Shown here piece after piece: positions 17,551 to 26,724 of a stretch of DNA of 64,000 nucleotides. Source of the stretch: Bacteroidales bacterium (lineage in GTDB: Bacteria > Bacteroidota > Bacteroidia > Bacteroidales > P3); contig JAIKVZ010000035.1 in NCBI GenBank assembly GCA_024685285.1, positions 18,804 to 82,803 of the forward strand, read 5' to 3'. Below the pieces are notes generated by a model. That model searched no databases, was not told the DNA's origin, and worked only from the letters and a program-made list of their open reading frames with translations. A program made the translations under genes and the position numbers. Numbering within the stretch: position 1 is the stretch's first letter; each line of letters starts with the position of its first letter.

Positions 17551-19164
17551 ATGAAACAATACAAAATATATATCAGCATAGTCATAGCTGCCACCTCGCT
17601 ATTGGTAGCATGCAACCCTGAAGGGAAAGATAACCCAGATGAGAAGCCGTCGGGTGCAAAAACCCAGATAGAGATAGAAACTTTGGCTGGCGGCGAGTTG
17701 GGCACTACTTTCAATCAGAGTGCTTCGGCCTATGAGGACCCCACACCCGCAACCGAGCAGGCTGGAATGGTCAATGCTTTCAAGTACGGAGAATTCTTTT
17801 TCGAGCACGTTATAACCCAGGACAGTAAACCCTTCAACGGTCTGGGACCTCTTTATGTGCGCAATTCTTGTGAGAGTTGCCATCCAGGCTACGGCCATGG
17901 TCGCCGTATGGAACGCTACAACGCAGAAGACTGGGGCAACGGCTACCTCCTGGTCGTATACAATTCTCAAACCAATGGCTATGAGCCTTCGGTGGCTGGT
18001 ATGCCTCAAACACGTGCAGTTGCACCGTTCAAACCATCAATAAAAGAGGACGGAATAAATATTGAATGGCGCCCATATACCGATGAATGGAATAATAAGT
18101 TTGATGATGGCGAAAGTTACGACCTCATTTACCCTGAGGTTACTATTGACCGCGAAGCTTTTTATGCACCAACTGTGACCCCTTATGAGCAGCTAGCCTA
18201 TCGTCTCGAAACCACAATTGGCATCTACGGTACCGGTCTCATAGACGCTATACCCGACGACTCACTCAAGGCTCAATACCAAAAAGAGCACGATATGGGA
18301 TTTGAACTCAACCCAGCTATGTGGGATGGTAATGATTGGGCCGCAACGGGTTACTATGGCTCTACACGCCACCCTAAACGCTATACATACGCCCTCACCA
18401 GAGGCCCCTTGCAGGATGCCCCGGGCAGTAATGCCATTTGGAACATTACCAATGTAACCCGCAGTAACAAGCGCCAGCACTATCTCGACCTCAACTTCAA
18501 TCCGGCCAAGGGTACACCGTCGCTCTATGCCCAAAAAGCCATGACCGACCCAGATGTTAAAGCGGACTTTTACCATCTCTTCCCCGATTTGAACATTACT
18601 GGCGATACTGCTCAGGATATATACAACTACTTAACCAACACCAATTTACCAGCCGAGATGAGCGATGAAGATTATGTCAATTTCATGATATGGCATCGCG
18701 GTTTGGCTGTACCTGCTGCCCGCAACCTCGCCGATGCCGAAGTGCAACGTGGTCGCAAACTCTTCCGAGAGTTGGGGTGCGCCATCTGCCACCGTCCGAG
18801 TTGGAAGACGGGTGATGATTGCTACACCGACCCCACTGGATTCTTTAAGGATAACGACAACAAGTTGCCTCGCTATCCACACCAGACCATCTGGCCATAT
18901 AGCGATTTTGTGCAGCACCGTCTTTATATGGTGAACGACATTCGCACCGGATGGTGCCGGACCACACCGCTTTGGGGTCGAGGATTGGCTCCTATCTGTT
19001 CGGGCCATGCCGACCGCCTGCACGATGCTCGTGCCCGCAACGTCATTGAGGCTATTATGTGGCACGGTGCTCCACAGAGCGACGCTCGCCGCAGCGTGGA
19101 GAAATTCCGTGCATTGAGTAAAGCCGACCGTGATGCTGTGGTGAAATTTATCAATGCAATCTAA
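17551..19164 (+). CDS. Di-heme c-type cytochrome lipoprotein (DUF1111 / predicted thiol oxidoreductase)
   Basis: A 537-residue lipoprotein with lipobox LLVAC at the N-terminus and a charged mature start (CNPEGKDNPDEK). Two c-type heme-binding motifs are visible: CESCH near residue 106 and CAICH near residue 410. The overall arrangement, with long loops between the hemes and LWGRGLAPICSGHADRLHDARA near the end, fits the di-heme DUF1111/COG3488 family. The electron-transfer partner is not known. Its stop codon overlaps the first possible start of ccsBA, whose product attaches heme to exactly such proteins. Confidence 0.87.
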   Translation: MKQYKIYISIVIAATSLLVACNPEGKDNPDEKPSGAKTQIEIETLAGGELGTTFNQSASAYEDPTPATEQAGMVNAFKYGEFFFEHVITQDSKPFNGLGPLYVRNSCESCHPGYGHGRRMERYNAEDWGNGYLLVVYNSQTNGYEPSVAGMPQTRAVAPFKPSIKEDGINIEWRPYTDEWNNKFDDGESYDLIYPEVTIDREAFYAPTVTPYEQLAYRLETTIGIYGTGLIDAIPDDSLKAQYQKEHDMGFELNPAMWDGNDWAATGYYGSTRHPKRYTYALTRGPLQDAPGSNAIWNITNVTRSNKRQHYLDLNFNPAKGTPSLYAQKAMTDPDVKADFYHLFPDLNITGDTAQDIYNYLTNTNLPAEMSDEDYVNFMIWHRGLAVPAARNLADAEVQRGRKLFRELGCAICHRPSWKTGDDCYTDPTGFFKDNDNKLPRYPHQTIWPYSDFVQHRLYMVNDIRTGWCRTTPLWGRGLAPICSGHADRLHDARARNVIEAIMWHGAPQSDARRSVEKFRALSKADRDAVVKFINAI

Positions 19165-19165
19165 T

Positions 19166-21178
19166 ATGAAAGCAGCAAGAGTTTGTCTTATGGTGCTTGT
19201 GGCCGCAGTATTAGCCGCAGGCACCATTTTTGAAAAATACCGCGGAGCGGAATGGGTGGCTAATAACTTCTATGGCTCGTGGTGGTTTGCTGTGCTGATG
19301 GGTGTGGTAGCAGTTGGAGCGATTGTCGCTATAGTGCAGGGCCGAATGTGGAAACGTATCTCTACGTTACTTATCCACACTGCGATACCTGTTATTTTGT
19401 TAGGTGGTGCCCTTACTACTTGGATTGGTCATCACGGACAGATGACTCTTGCTTCCGGAGAGACTTCTTCTGAATTTATAGAAAACCAGACTGTCGTCCA
19501 ACTACCATTTAGTATCACGTTGGAGGGTTTCGAAATTGTATACTACCCAGGCACACATACACCGATGGATTTTGTGAGCCACATATCCTCTGACGGCGAA
19601 CATTATGACATCTCGATGAACCACATTTACCGTCGCGACGGCTATCGTTTCTATCAGGAGGACTATGACGAAGAGGGACATTCTACCCTCAGCGTATCAC
19701 ACGACCCATGGGGTATTGCCGTCACTTATTGTGGCTACGCGTTGCTAGTACTTGGGCTGCTGGGATTGCTTATTTCACCCCAAGGCCACTTTCGCAAGCT
19801 AATGAAAAAAGCCGTGGCTATTGCTATCATACTGTTTCCTATAGTCGCAAACGCTACACCTCGAACCCTTCCCAAATCAACAGCCTCCAAAATGGGCGAG
19901 ATGTACATCCTCTACAAAGGGCGCATATGTCCACTACAGACCTTTGCCAAAGATTTTACCACCAAACTCACGGGCAAAGCTACTTACAAAAGGCTCTCAT
20001 CAGAACAGGTGCTCAGCGGCTTTATCTTCTATTACAACGACTGGGCTGATTTCACCAATCAACTGGGCAAGAAACGGCAAGCGGAAGGCGAGGCACTTGT
20101 CAAGATGCTTATTTCAGGGCACGGTTTGAAGCTTTTTCCAGTGGTCGACAGTACAGGCACCATAGGTTGGTATGCACAAAACGACATCCTGCCTATGACT
20201 GTCAGCGACGACGAGTACATCTTCATCCGCAAACAGCTCAGTTATTGTCAAGAACTTGTCATAAAAGGCGATTACGATAATCTTGAACTTGTTTTCGACA
20301 AAACCCGTCTTTTTCAGGAGAAACGTGCGGCTGCCGTACTTCCTTCGCCAACAAAGGTGAAAGCCGAGCGCCTCTACAACGCGCTCACCACCGGTCGCTG
20401 GTTGGCTATGTTGGCCGTAACTCTCGGCCTCCTTTTCTTCGCCTACAGGCTCTTTTGCACGGGACGAGGAAAAGAAATGCCCCGAGTTTTTCACCGTGTG
20501 GCGGTGGCTTGGGTGGCTGCGCTTACGGCTTTTTTGCTGCTCATTTTCGTACTACGTTGGATGGCAGGTGGACATATACCAATGGCCGGCGGTTTCGATA
20601 GCATGAACCTCATGGCCATCATCATCGGCATTATTGGCTTGGCTCTTACACGTCGCCACCAAATGGCACTGCCGGTGGCCATGCTTGCCATGGGTTTCTG
20701 TATGTTGGTGTCAATGATGAGCGGCAGCAATCCGCCAGTGACCAACCTTATGCCAGTACTCAACTCGCCGCTGTTGTGCCTACATGTGGCCGTTATCATG
20801 ATGGCCTACGCCCTTTTCTTTTTCGTAATGATTGTGGGTATTGCTGGATTGATAAGCATGAACCGCCCAATTCTCAACTCTCAATTCTCAACTCTCAATT
20901 TGGCGTTGCTTTACCCCGCAGTTTTTCTGTTGACTCTGGGAATTGTAATCGGTGCACTGTGGGCTAATGTGTCGTGGGGCAATTATTGGACGTGGGACCC
21001 CAAGGAGGTGTGGGCTCTTATCACACTCATCGTCTATGCCGTCCCCCTGCACCCGTCGCTGAACATCAGCCGCAATCCGCGCCGCTTCAGCCTATACTGC
21101 GTGCTGGCTTTCTTCAGCGTTATCGTGACCTATTTCGGTGTCAACCTGCTCCTTGGTGGAGTTCATGCATACAACTAA
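19166..21178 (+). CDS. ccsBA: Cytochrome c biogenesis protein, CcsBA (ResB-ResC) fusion
   Basis: System II cytochrome c synthetase that exports heme and ligates it to CxxCH motifs. The ATG at 19166 lies just after the upstream stop; an ATG at 19154, overlapping that gene, would add four residues. The 670-residue protein has an N-terminal CcsB-like part with three to four helices and a large periplasmic loop. The CcsA-like part carries the tryptophan-rich WWD-type signature as WGNYWTWDPKEVWALI near residue 600. The di-heme lipoprotein encoded just upstream is the only c-type cytochrome in the window and is probably its client. An odd insertion PILNSQFSTLN before the last helices is encoded by tandem 7-bp repeats (20869-20900). 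Confidence 0.92.
   Translation: MKAARVCLMVLVAAVLAAGTIFEKYRGAEWVANNFYGSWWFAVLMGVVAVGAIVAIVQGRMWKRISTLLIHTAIPVILLGGALTTWIGHHGQMTLASGETSSEFIENQTVVQLPFSITLEGFEIVYYPGTHTPMDFVSHISSDGEHYDISMNHIYRRDGYRFYQEDYDEEGHSTLSVSHDPWGIAVTYCGYALLVLGLLGLLISPQGHFRKLMKKAVAIAIILFPIVANATPRTLPKSTASKMGEMYILYKGRICPLQTFAKDFTTKLTGKATYKRLSSEQVLSGFIFYYNDWADFTNQLGKKRQAEGEALVKMLISGHGLKLFPVVDSTGTIGWYAQNDILPMTVSDDEYIFIRKQLSYCQELVIKGDYDNLELVFDKTRLFQEKRAAAVLPSPTKVKAERLYNALTTGRWLAMLAVTLGLLFFAYRLFCTGRGKEMPRVFHRVAVAWVAALTAFLLLIFVLRWMAGGHIPMAGGFDSMNLMAIIIGIIGLALTRRHQMALPVAMLAMGFCMLVSMMSGSNPPVTNLMPVLNSPLLCLHVAVIMMAYALFFFVMIVGIAGLISMNRPILNSQFSTLNLALLYPAVFLLTLGIVIGALWANVSWGNYWTWDPKEVWALITLIVYAVPLHPSLNISRNPRRFSLYCVLAFFSVIVTYFGVNLLLGGVHAYN
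20869..20900 (+). repeat. Tandem 7-bp repeat inside ccsBA
   Basis: Four units AATTCTC / AACTCTC alternate exactly, followed by AATT. The stretch is translated in frame as part of PILNSQFSTLNLAL in a loop between two predicted helices. Confidence 0.9.
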
Positions 21179-21304
21179 CTTTAAGGGGGTTGAGACTGGT
21201 TATATAAAGGTGAAATTGAGGTGGTGGAGCAGCGAATTGTCATTTAATTATGCGGTAATTCAGTGATGTGAAAAAATAAATTTTGCCGCGTCAGGCTTTA
21301 TTCG

Positions 21305-21312
21305 TATCTTTG
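21305..21312 (+). promoter_or_regulatory. Bacteroidota -7 element for comM/yifB
   Basis: TATCTTTG followed by CA, 27 bp before the ATG at 21339. Confidence 0.75.
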
Positions 21313-21338
21313 CACTCGCAAATCGATAAGAATAAATC

Positions 21339-22877
21339 ATGTTAGTCAAGACATACGGTTGTGCAATTGTGGGTGTCAACGCAGTGACGGTGACGGTCGA
21401 GGTCAATGTGGCCCCGGGCGCGAGCTTCAACATGGTTGGGCTTCCCGACAACGCCGTCAAGGAGAGCAGCCAGCGCATTGCCACGGCTTTCGAAGTCTCG
21501 GGCTTCAAGGTACCCGGCAGCCGTATTCTTGTCAATTTAGCCCCCGCCGATCTGCGCAAAGAGGGAACCGCTTACGACCTCACCATTGCTGTAGGCATAC
21601 TCGGAGCCATCGGCGAGCTGAATGCCGACGAGCTTAGCAACTACGTGATTATGGGCGAGTTGGGTCTCGACGGCAGCCTGCGCCCCGTCAAAGGGGTATT
21701 GCCCATAGCTATCGAGGCGCGACGCCGCGGCTGCAAGGGCATTATTGTGCCGGCTGCCAACGCCCGCGAAGCCGCCATTGTCAACAATTTAGAGGTCTAC
21801 GCTGCTGACACGCTGCGCCAGGTTGCCGGTTTCTTCAACGGCACCGAAACCATAGAGCCCACGGTGTTCGACACACGTGCCGAGTTCGCCCGCTCGCTCA
21901 ACAGCTACGAGTTCGACTTTGCCGATGTCAAAGGTCAGAAAGACGTCAAACGCTGTCTCGAGATTGCAGCTGCCGGCGGCCACAACGCCATCATGATAGG
22001 TCCCCCGGGCAGCGGAAAGACTATGCTTGCCAAGCGTCTGCCTGGTATTCTGCCACCGCTTACATTGAGCGAGAGTTTGGAAACCACGCAGATACACTCG
22101 GTGGCCGGCCTTATGCGCAAAGAGGACTCGCTGATAGCTGTGCGTCCCTTCCGCGCGCCGCACCACACCATCAGCGATGTGGCCTTGGTGGGAGGCGGTA
22201 GCAACCCCAAGCCAGGCGAGATTTCTCTGGCCCACAACGGGGTTCTCTTTCTCGACGAACTGCCCGAGTTCAAACGCCCCGTCCTCGAGGTGTTGCGCCA
22301 GCCCATGGAGGAGCGCCGCGTCACCATCAGCCGTGCCAAATTCACCATAGAATACCCGGCCTCGTTCATGTTGGTAGCGGCCATGAACCCCTGTCCATGC
22401 GGCTATTACAACCACCCCACGGTCGACTGCACCTGCCCGGCCGGCGCCGTCAAACGCTACCTCAACAAGGTCTCTGGCCCTCTTATGGACCGCATAGACA
22501 TACACATCGAAGTGACGCCAGTACCGGTCAGCCAGTTAAATAAAGAAGAAAAAGCCGAGAGCAGCGCCGTCATCCGAGAGCGTGTGCTTGCCGCCCGTAC
22601 CATACAGACCGAGCGTTTCAAGAACACCGTCGGAGTCCACTGCAACGCTCAGATGGGAAGCAAGCTCACCCGTCAGTTCTGTGCGTTGACCGACGAATGC
22701 CGTACCATCATGGAGCAGGCGATGAACCGTTTGGGGCTCAGCGCCCGAGCCTACGACCGCATACTCAAGGTTTCCCGCACCATTGCCGACCTCGAAGCCG
22801 CACTCGACATAAATCCCGACCACCTGAGGGAAGCCATTACATACCGCAGCCTCGACCGCGACAGCTGGGGCCAGTGA
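21339..22877 (+). CDS. comM: YifB/ComM family Mg-chelatase-like AAA+ ATPase
   Basis: Hexameric helicase-like ATPase; in other bacteria ComM promotes branch migration during natural transformation. The length of 512 is normal. The N-terminal Lon-protease-like fold (MLVKTYGCAIVGVNAVTV) is followed by an AAA+ core with Walker A GPPGSGKTMLAKRLPG near residue 225 and Walker B VLFLDELPEF near residue 305. A cysteine-containing zinc-like loop (NPCPCGYYNHPTVDCTC) and a C-terminal helical domain (ALTDECRTIMEQAMNRLGLSARAYDRI) complete it. No other competence genes are nearby. Confidence 0.93.
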   Translation: MLVKTYGCAIVGVNAVTVTVEVNVAPGASFNMVGLPDNAVKESSQRIATAFEVSGFKVPGSRILVNLAPADLRKEGTAYDLTIAVGILGAIGELNADELSNYVIMGELGLDGSLRPVKGVLPIAIEARRRGCKGIIVPAANAREAAIVNNLEVYAADTLRQVAGFFNGTETIEPTVFDTRAEFARSLNSYEFDFADVKGQKDVKRCLEIAAAGGHNAIMIGPPGSGKTMLAKRLPGILPPLTLSESLETTQIHSVAGLMRKEDSLIAVRPFRAPHHTISDVALVGGGSNPKPGEISLAHNGVLFLDELPEFKRPVLEVLRQPMEERRVTISRAKFTIEYPASFMLVAAMNPCPCGYYNHPTVDCTCPAGAVKRYLNKVSGPLMDRIDIHIEVTPVPVSQLNKEEKAESSAVIRERVLAARTIQTERFKNTVGVHCNAQMGSKLTRQFCALTDECRTIMEQAMNRLGLSARAYDRILKVSRTIADLEAALDINPDHLREAITYRSLDRDSWGQ

Positions 22878-22954
22878 CAAAACAAATAAAAACAGTGTCA
22901 TAAAACGGAATAAGAAGCAAGAAACGCTATTTTTTTTAACATAATTTCTCATAA

Positions 22955-22982
22955 AACGCAATATTTTTGCAATAATTGCGTT
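22955..22982. promoter_or_regulatory. Inverted repeat spanning a -7 element before the PepSY-like gene
   Basis: An 8-bp inverted repeat AACGCAAT / ATTGCGTT (22955-22962 and 22975-22982) encloses the putative -7 element TATTTTTG at 22962-22969. A protein binding there would block polymerase, so it may be an operator; alternatively it folds as a short RNA hairpin. Confidence 0.45.
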
Positions 22983-23023
22983 ATTTATAGAACAAAACAG
23001 GTAAACAGAACCCTTTCTGAACG

Positions 23024-24073
23024 ATGAAAAAGATTGCACTAATCCTCCTGCTCGCCTTGCCGCTGATAGCAGGCGCCCAGACCAAAATCAAAGAAACCGC
23101 CGTGCCCCGCTCGGTGTTGCTCGCGCTCGAAAAGACCTACGACTCCTACAAAGTCAAGACCTGGTACCAGGCCCCCGGCCAGTATGTTGCCGAGTTGGTG
23201 ATTGACGGCCAGAACGGGCGCGCCTACTTTACCGCTGGCGGCGACTGGCAGTACAGTGCCTTCCCGGTGCAGCTGGCAGAGTGCCCCACGCTCATGAACA
23301 CATATTTTGTCAACAACTATCCCGGCTACCGCGTCAAAACCATTGACTATGTGGAAGAGATGAACGGCGACAACTACTACCGCATGATTGTGGTGAAGAA
23401 GGGTGTGGGCGAGGCCGACTGCGAGATGATATTCGACACCCGTGGCAAACTCCAAAAGAGCAACGCCCCAGACCCCGACGCAGTGAAACGCGACTACTAC
23501 ACCCACAACAATCCCGACGAGGACGAGAATGCCGTGGCCAAAGGCTCGGGCACCGAGCGCGTGCGCCGCAACCGTCCCGCACCGGTGGTCGACGAGCCCA
23601 AGGTGGAGAAATACGAACCCTCCGACGCCATCAAGGCCAACTTCACCGCCTCGGTAGGCAAGCGCATCAGCGCCGGCCCCGAATGGGTGAACCGCAACAA
23701 CGAGTATGCCGTGGCCTACTACAGCAACAACCAGAAAGTGAAGATGGAGGCCGTCTACGACATTGCCACCGAAACCCTCCGCATGACCGGTAAGAACCTT
23801 GCCAAAGACCGCTACAACAGCACCATAGTGAAATACCTGGCCGAAAAATACAACGGCGAGCGCTACAAAATCGAGAAGATGGTTGTCTACGAATACTTCT
23901 CGAAATATCGCGACCCCGCCACCGGCAAGAAACCCAAGCCCTACACCTACGTCGTGATAAGCCAGAAGGTCAAAGGCAGCAAAGCCCTCAAATACACCCG
24001 CATGGAGTTCGACAGCAAGGGCGAGTTCACCGGCCTTCTAGCTCAGCCCCTCGACGACAAGGACGTGCAGTAA
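23024..24073 (+). CDS. Secreted PepSY-like protein (two repeats)
   Basis: A 349-residue exported protein. Signal peptide MKKIALILLLALPLIAGAQ is followed by two related alpha/beta halves. The first (residues 25-150) begins VPRSVLLALEKTYDSYKVKTWYQAPGQYVAEL and the second (residues 205-340) begins SDAIKANFTASVGKRISAGPEWV. Each half resembles the PepSY-like/BLIP-like fold found in many Bacteroidota periplasmic proteins. A charged, proline-rich linker (about 160-200) separates them. No enzymatic residues are recognisable; a protein-binding or inhibitory role is possible but not shown. A strong terminator follows. Confidence 0.75.
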   Translation: MKKIALILLLALPLIAGAQTKIKETAVPRSVLLALEKTYDSYKVKTWYQAPGQYVAELVIDGQNGRAYFTAGGDWQYSAFPVQLAECPTLMNTYFVNNYPGYRVKTIDYVEEMNGDNYYRMIVVKKGVGEADCEMIFDTRGKLQKSNAPDPDAVKRDYYTHNNPDEDENAVAKGSGTERVRRNRPAPVVDEPKVEKYEPSDAIKANFTASVGKRISAGPEWVNRNNEYAVAYYSNNQKVKMEAVYDIATETLRMTGKNLAKDRYNSTIVKYLAEKYNGERYKIEKMVVYEYFSKYRDPATGKKPKPYTYVVISQKVKGSKALKYTRMEFDSKGEFTGLLAQPLDDKDVQ

Positions 24074-24121
24074 GAGCGGCTGACGGCACCCGCCTCCGAC
24101 CAAGGACATCCAAAAACTATA

Positions 24122-24164
24122 CTAAAACCGCAACGTATTGATTTTGAACACGTTGCGGTTTTAG
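24122..24164. terminator. Strong stem-loop between convergent genes
   Basis: A perfect 14-bp stem (CTAAAACCGCAACG / CGTTGCGGTTTTAG) with a 15-base loop, 48 bp after the PepSY-like gene. The T run in the 3' arm fits rightward termination; the A-rich 5' arm would serve leftward. Confidence 0.85.
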
Positions 24165-24184
24165 CTTTAACATCCTGAACAACA

Positions 24185-24243
24185 GTGCGTTAGATGGGTT
24201 AGGTTCGGGTTAAGGTCGGGTCAACATCGGGTAGGGTTCGGGG
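24185..24243 (-). repeat. Dispersed 11-bp-phased repeat, copy 3
   Basis: Read on the minus strand: ACCCGATGTTG, ACCCGACCTTA, ACCCGAACCTA, ACCCATCTAAC, ending in CGCACTG. It lies between two convergent genes and ends about 30 bp from the stop of the leftward gene. Confidence 0.9.
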
Positions 24244-24275
24244 TTCCACGCCCGGGGTTGGTACAAAACCCGATG

Positions 24276-25226
24276 TTAGTGCCTCAATAGCCTCAAAATC
24301 AGGGGCAAATGGTCGCTGAAACCGCCGCGGTATTGCCGACCGTAGTAGGTGCGCATGGGTTGCACTCCCAATCGGGTGTTGACCTCGGTGAGCATGAACT
24401 CAGGCGCGAACACCTCGTAGGCCGCCACTTGCCATACGCTGTCGGCGGGTTGGCTGAGCATCATGTGGTCGATATTGCTCCAGTAGCCGTGGTAGTAGTA
24501 GCTGTTCTGGCTCGGCGGCAGGCGCAAGGTTAGCAGCTCGGTGCCTTCGGCGTTGCGGCTGCCGTCGGCAAAGCCCATGGTCTGGTTCAGCGCCTCCTCT
24601 GAGGCTTCGCAGTTGAGGTCGCCCATGGCCATAATCAGAGCCGACGGATGCCAGCGGCGCAACTCGGCCATAGCCATACGCAGTGCCGATGCCGAAGCCA
24701 TGCGCGTCGAGTCGGAGTGGCGGCGCGACGGCCAGTGGTTGAGCAGCAGCACAAGGGTGTCGCCCGTTGCGGTGCGGCCCGTTGCCACAAAGATATTGCG
24801 GCTGCCGCTGCCCTCGATTGCGTAGCTGGTGTCTGGCTCGAAACGGCCGGTGCGGTAAATCAGGGCGCAGGCAATGCCGCGGCGGTCGCTTGAGGGGCTG
24901 AGCAGGTAGGCGTAGCCCGCGTGGCGCAACGGGGTGCCGAGACAGAGCTCGCGCAGGGGTTCCTCGCCCTCTACTTCGGCCAGCCCTACCAGGTCGGGGC
25001 AGTCCATGGCGGCAATAACCTTGTAAATGCTGTCGCGTTTGGCGAGCATTTTGTAGCGGTTCCAATGGTAGGAGCCCTCGGGTGTGAAATCGTTGTCGGC
25101 TTTGTGGGGGTCGTCGGTGGGGTCGCAGTAGTTCTCGACATTCCACCATGCCACGGAGAGCTCCTGGGCAGGGGCCTGCAGTGCGACCACGACGGCGGCT
25201 GTCAGTATGAGCAGGGCGGTCCTCAT
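24276..25226 (-). CDS. Secreted endonuclease/exonuclease/phosphatase family protein
   Basis: A 316-residue exported metal-dependent phosphoesterase of the EEP superfamily. The start at 25226 begins a clean signal peptide (MRTALLILTAAVVVALQAPAQ); the frame is open further upstream but that part overlaps the next gene and shows no family features. EEP motifs in order are SVAWWNVENYCDP (strand with the Asn), LVGLAEVEGEEPL (metal-binding Glu), LLNHWPSRR, MAMGDLNCEASEEA (Asp-Asn pair) and FSDHLPLILRL (Asp-His) at the end. The substrate is unknown: nucleic acid, phospholipid or sugar phosphate are all possible. The start overlaps the stop of the DUF1232 gene by four bases. Confidence 0.88.
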   Translation of the reverse strand: MRTALLILTAAVVVALQAPAQELSVAWWNVENYCDPTDDPHKADNDFTPEGSYHWNRYKMLAKRDSIYKVIAAMDCPDLVGLAEVEGEEPLRELCLGTPLRHAGYAYLLSPSSDRRGIACALIYRTGRFEPDTSYAIEGSGSRNIFVATGRTATGDTLVLLLNHWPSRRHSDSTRMASASALRMAMAELRRWHPSALIMAMGDLNCEASEEALNQTMGFADGSRNAEGTELLTLRLPPSQNSYYYHGYWSNIDHMMLSQPADSVWQVAAYEVFAPEFMLTEVNTRLGVQPMRTYYGRQYRGGFSDHLPLILRLLRH

Positions 25227-25672
25227 TTGCGACGTTTCAGCAAGGCCCCTTTGCGCACAGCCTCCACCACAGCGTCGAGCGTGGTGTCGTCGATGTTGGG
25301 CAGCCACTGGTGCAGTTGCTGCTTTGCGGCTTGAACCACCTCGGGTGTGAGGTTCGAGGCCACGGTGATGAGGGCGGCGGTCATGGCGGCCGCGTCGTCG
25401 GTGAAGCCAATGCCCGGCAGTATGTCGGCTATGAGGTCGACTGGCAGGATGAAGTAGCCCAAGGCCCCGGTTACCAAAGCCTTGTCGGCCAGTGGTGTCG
25501 ACGGCGAGCGCAGCACGTTGTAGAGCAGCAGTGCGGAGAATATCACCGTAGCACCGGCCTTCTCGGCTCCGGCTTTGATTTTGTCCCAAAGGGCCGCGGT
25601 GCTGAAATGGCTGCCGTAGTTTTCTATGCTCTGCTGCGTGTTGTGCAGGGTGTTGTCGTCGTTGTTGTTCAT
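25223..25672 (-). CDS. DUF1232 (YkvA-type) small membrane protein
   Basis: A 149-residue protein with the DUF1232 signature in its centre: PLADKALVTGALGYFILPVDLIADILPGIGFTDDAAAM, a hydrophobic hairpin that probably inserts in the inner membrane. The N-terminus is polar (MNNNDDNTLHNTQQ) and the C-terminus helical and basic. The biochemical role of the family is not established. It overlaps the start of the secreted phosphoesterase by ATGA, so the two are translationally coupled. Confidence 0.85.
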   Translation of the reverse strand: MNNNDDNTLHNTQQSIENYGSHFSTAALWDKIKAGAEKAGATVIFSALLLYNVLRSPSTPLADKALVTGALGYFILPVDLIADILPGIGFTDDAAAMTAALITVASNLTPEVVQAAKQQLHQWLPNIDDTTLDAVVEAVRKGALLKRRK

Positions 25673-25701
25673 GGCCTATCTCAATAACGCAAATTGCCGT
25701 C

Positions 25702-26631
25702 TTATTTCAGGTAATCGTCGACGTGGTCAAAGACGATGTCGGCTCTGGCGGAAAAACTCTCCTCGGTGGCGAAGGCCACATGGGGGGTGAGCAGGCAGTT
25801 GGGCGCGTGCAACAAGGGGTGGTTCTGGGGTAGGGGAGGTTCCTGCTCGAAGACGTCGAATGCTGCTCCGGCAATCTGTCCGTCGGCGAGAGCCCGGGCC
25901 ACGGCCTCGATGTTGCATACTGGGCCCCGAGCGGTGTTGACAAGCAGCGCGGTGGGCTTCATCATGGCTATTTCGGCGGCACCGATGAGGCCTCTGGTTT
26001 CGGCGTTGAGTGGAGTGTGCAGGCTCACTATGTCGGCTGCGGCGAGCAGTTCGGGCAGAGTCATGTAGGTCACGCCCATGGCCTCCACATCGGTTCTGCG
26101 AGTGCGGCTGTAGGCTATCACGCGTGCGCCGAAAGCCATGAGCAGGCGTGCGGTGGCGGAACCTATAGCTCCGGTGCCCACAATGCCCACGGTTTTGCCG
26201 CGCAGTTCGCGCCCCAGGAAGGTGCCTCGGCTGCCGCCCTGGCGTATGGTGCCGTCGGTGGCTGTGATGCCGCGAAGCAGGTCGAGCATCATGCCCACGG
26301 CCAGTTCGCTCACTGCGGTGGTGCTATAGCCGGCGGCGTTTTGAACCTTGATGTTGTGGCTCTGGCAATAGGCAGTGTTGATGTGGTCGAGGCCAGTGAA
26401 CGCTACGCTTAGGTAACGCAGGCACGGGCACTGCTCCAGCACCTCGGCCGGTAGCTTGATATTGCTCACCACCACAATTTCGGCCTCTTTCATGCGGGCG
26501 GCCATGGTGGCGGGGTCCTCGCGGCGGTCCATGTAGTAGGCAAAAGTGTGCCCCATGGCGGCGTAGTGACTCTTGAGTTCTTCAAAACGAGCCTGGCTAA
26601 TGCCGAGCGGCTCAACGCAAACGATATTCAT
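25702..26631 (-). CDS. D-isomer-specific 2-hydroxyacid dehydrogenase
   Basis: An NAD-dependent dehydrogenase of the D-2-hydroxyacid family, 309 residues, cytoplasmic. The Rossmann motif GIVGTGAIGSATARLL is at about residue 148, and the catalytic Arg-Glu-His set of the family is present in NTARGPVCN, FEQEPPLP and LTPHVAFAT. The substrate cannot be read from the sequence; glycerate, hydroxypyruvate or phenylpyruvate-type substrates are possible. Length and motif spacing resemble glycerate dehydrogenases more than SerA, which usually has an extra regulatory domain. It appears to be transcribed leftwards with the DUF1232 and phosphoesterase genes. Confidence 0.87.
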   Translation of the reverse strand: MNIVCVEPLGISQARFEELKSHYAAMGHTFAYYMDRREDPATMAARMKEAEIVVVSNIKLPAEVLEQCPCLRYLSVAFTGLDHINTAYCQSHNIKVQNAAGYSTTAVSELAVGMMLDLLRGITATDGTIRQGGSRGTFLGRELRGKTVGIVGTGAIGSATARLLMAFGARVIAYSRTRRTDVEAMGVTYMTLPELLAAADIVSLHTPLNAETRGLIGAAEIAMMKPTALLVNTARGPVCNIEAVARALADGQIAGAAFDVFEQEPPLPQNHPLLHAPNCLLTPHVAFATEESFSARADIVFDHVDDYLK

Positions 26632-26697
26632 ATTATAATGTTATTCCGGTTATGTTTAAAAATAACGCCGATACATGGAAAATATTGTATCCTATGT

Positions 26698-26724
26698 GAG
26701 GCGGCGAGCGAAGCGAGCCGCCTC
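26698..26724. terminator. GC-rich stem-loop at the end of the flavin reductase gene
   Basis: An 8-bp stem GAGGCGGC / GCCGCCTC with an 11-base loop, overlapping the stop of the leftward flavin reductase gene. There is a T-rich run on the plus-strand side only, so terminator function in the leftward direction is uncertain. Confidence 0.5.

Noticed and set aside
25227..25589. N-terminal extension of the secreted phosphoesterase
   Set aside because: The extension lies on top of the DUF1232 gene and has no family similarity; the start at 25226 gives a perfect signal peptide.
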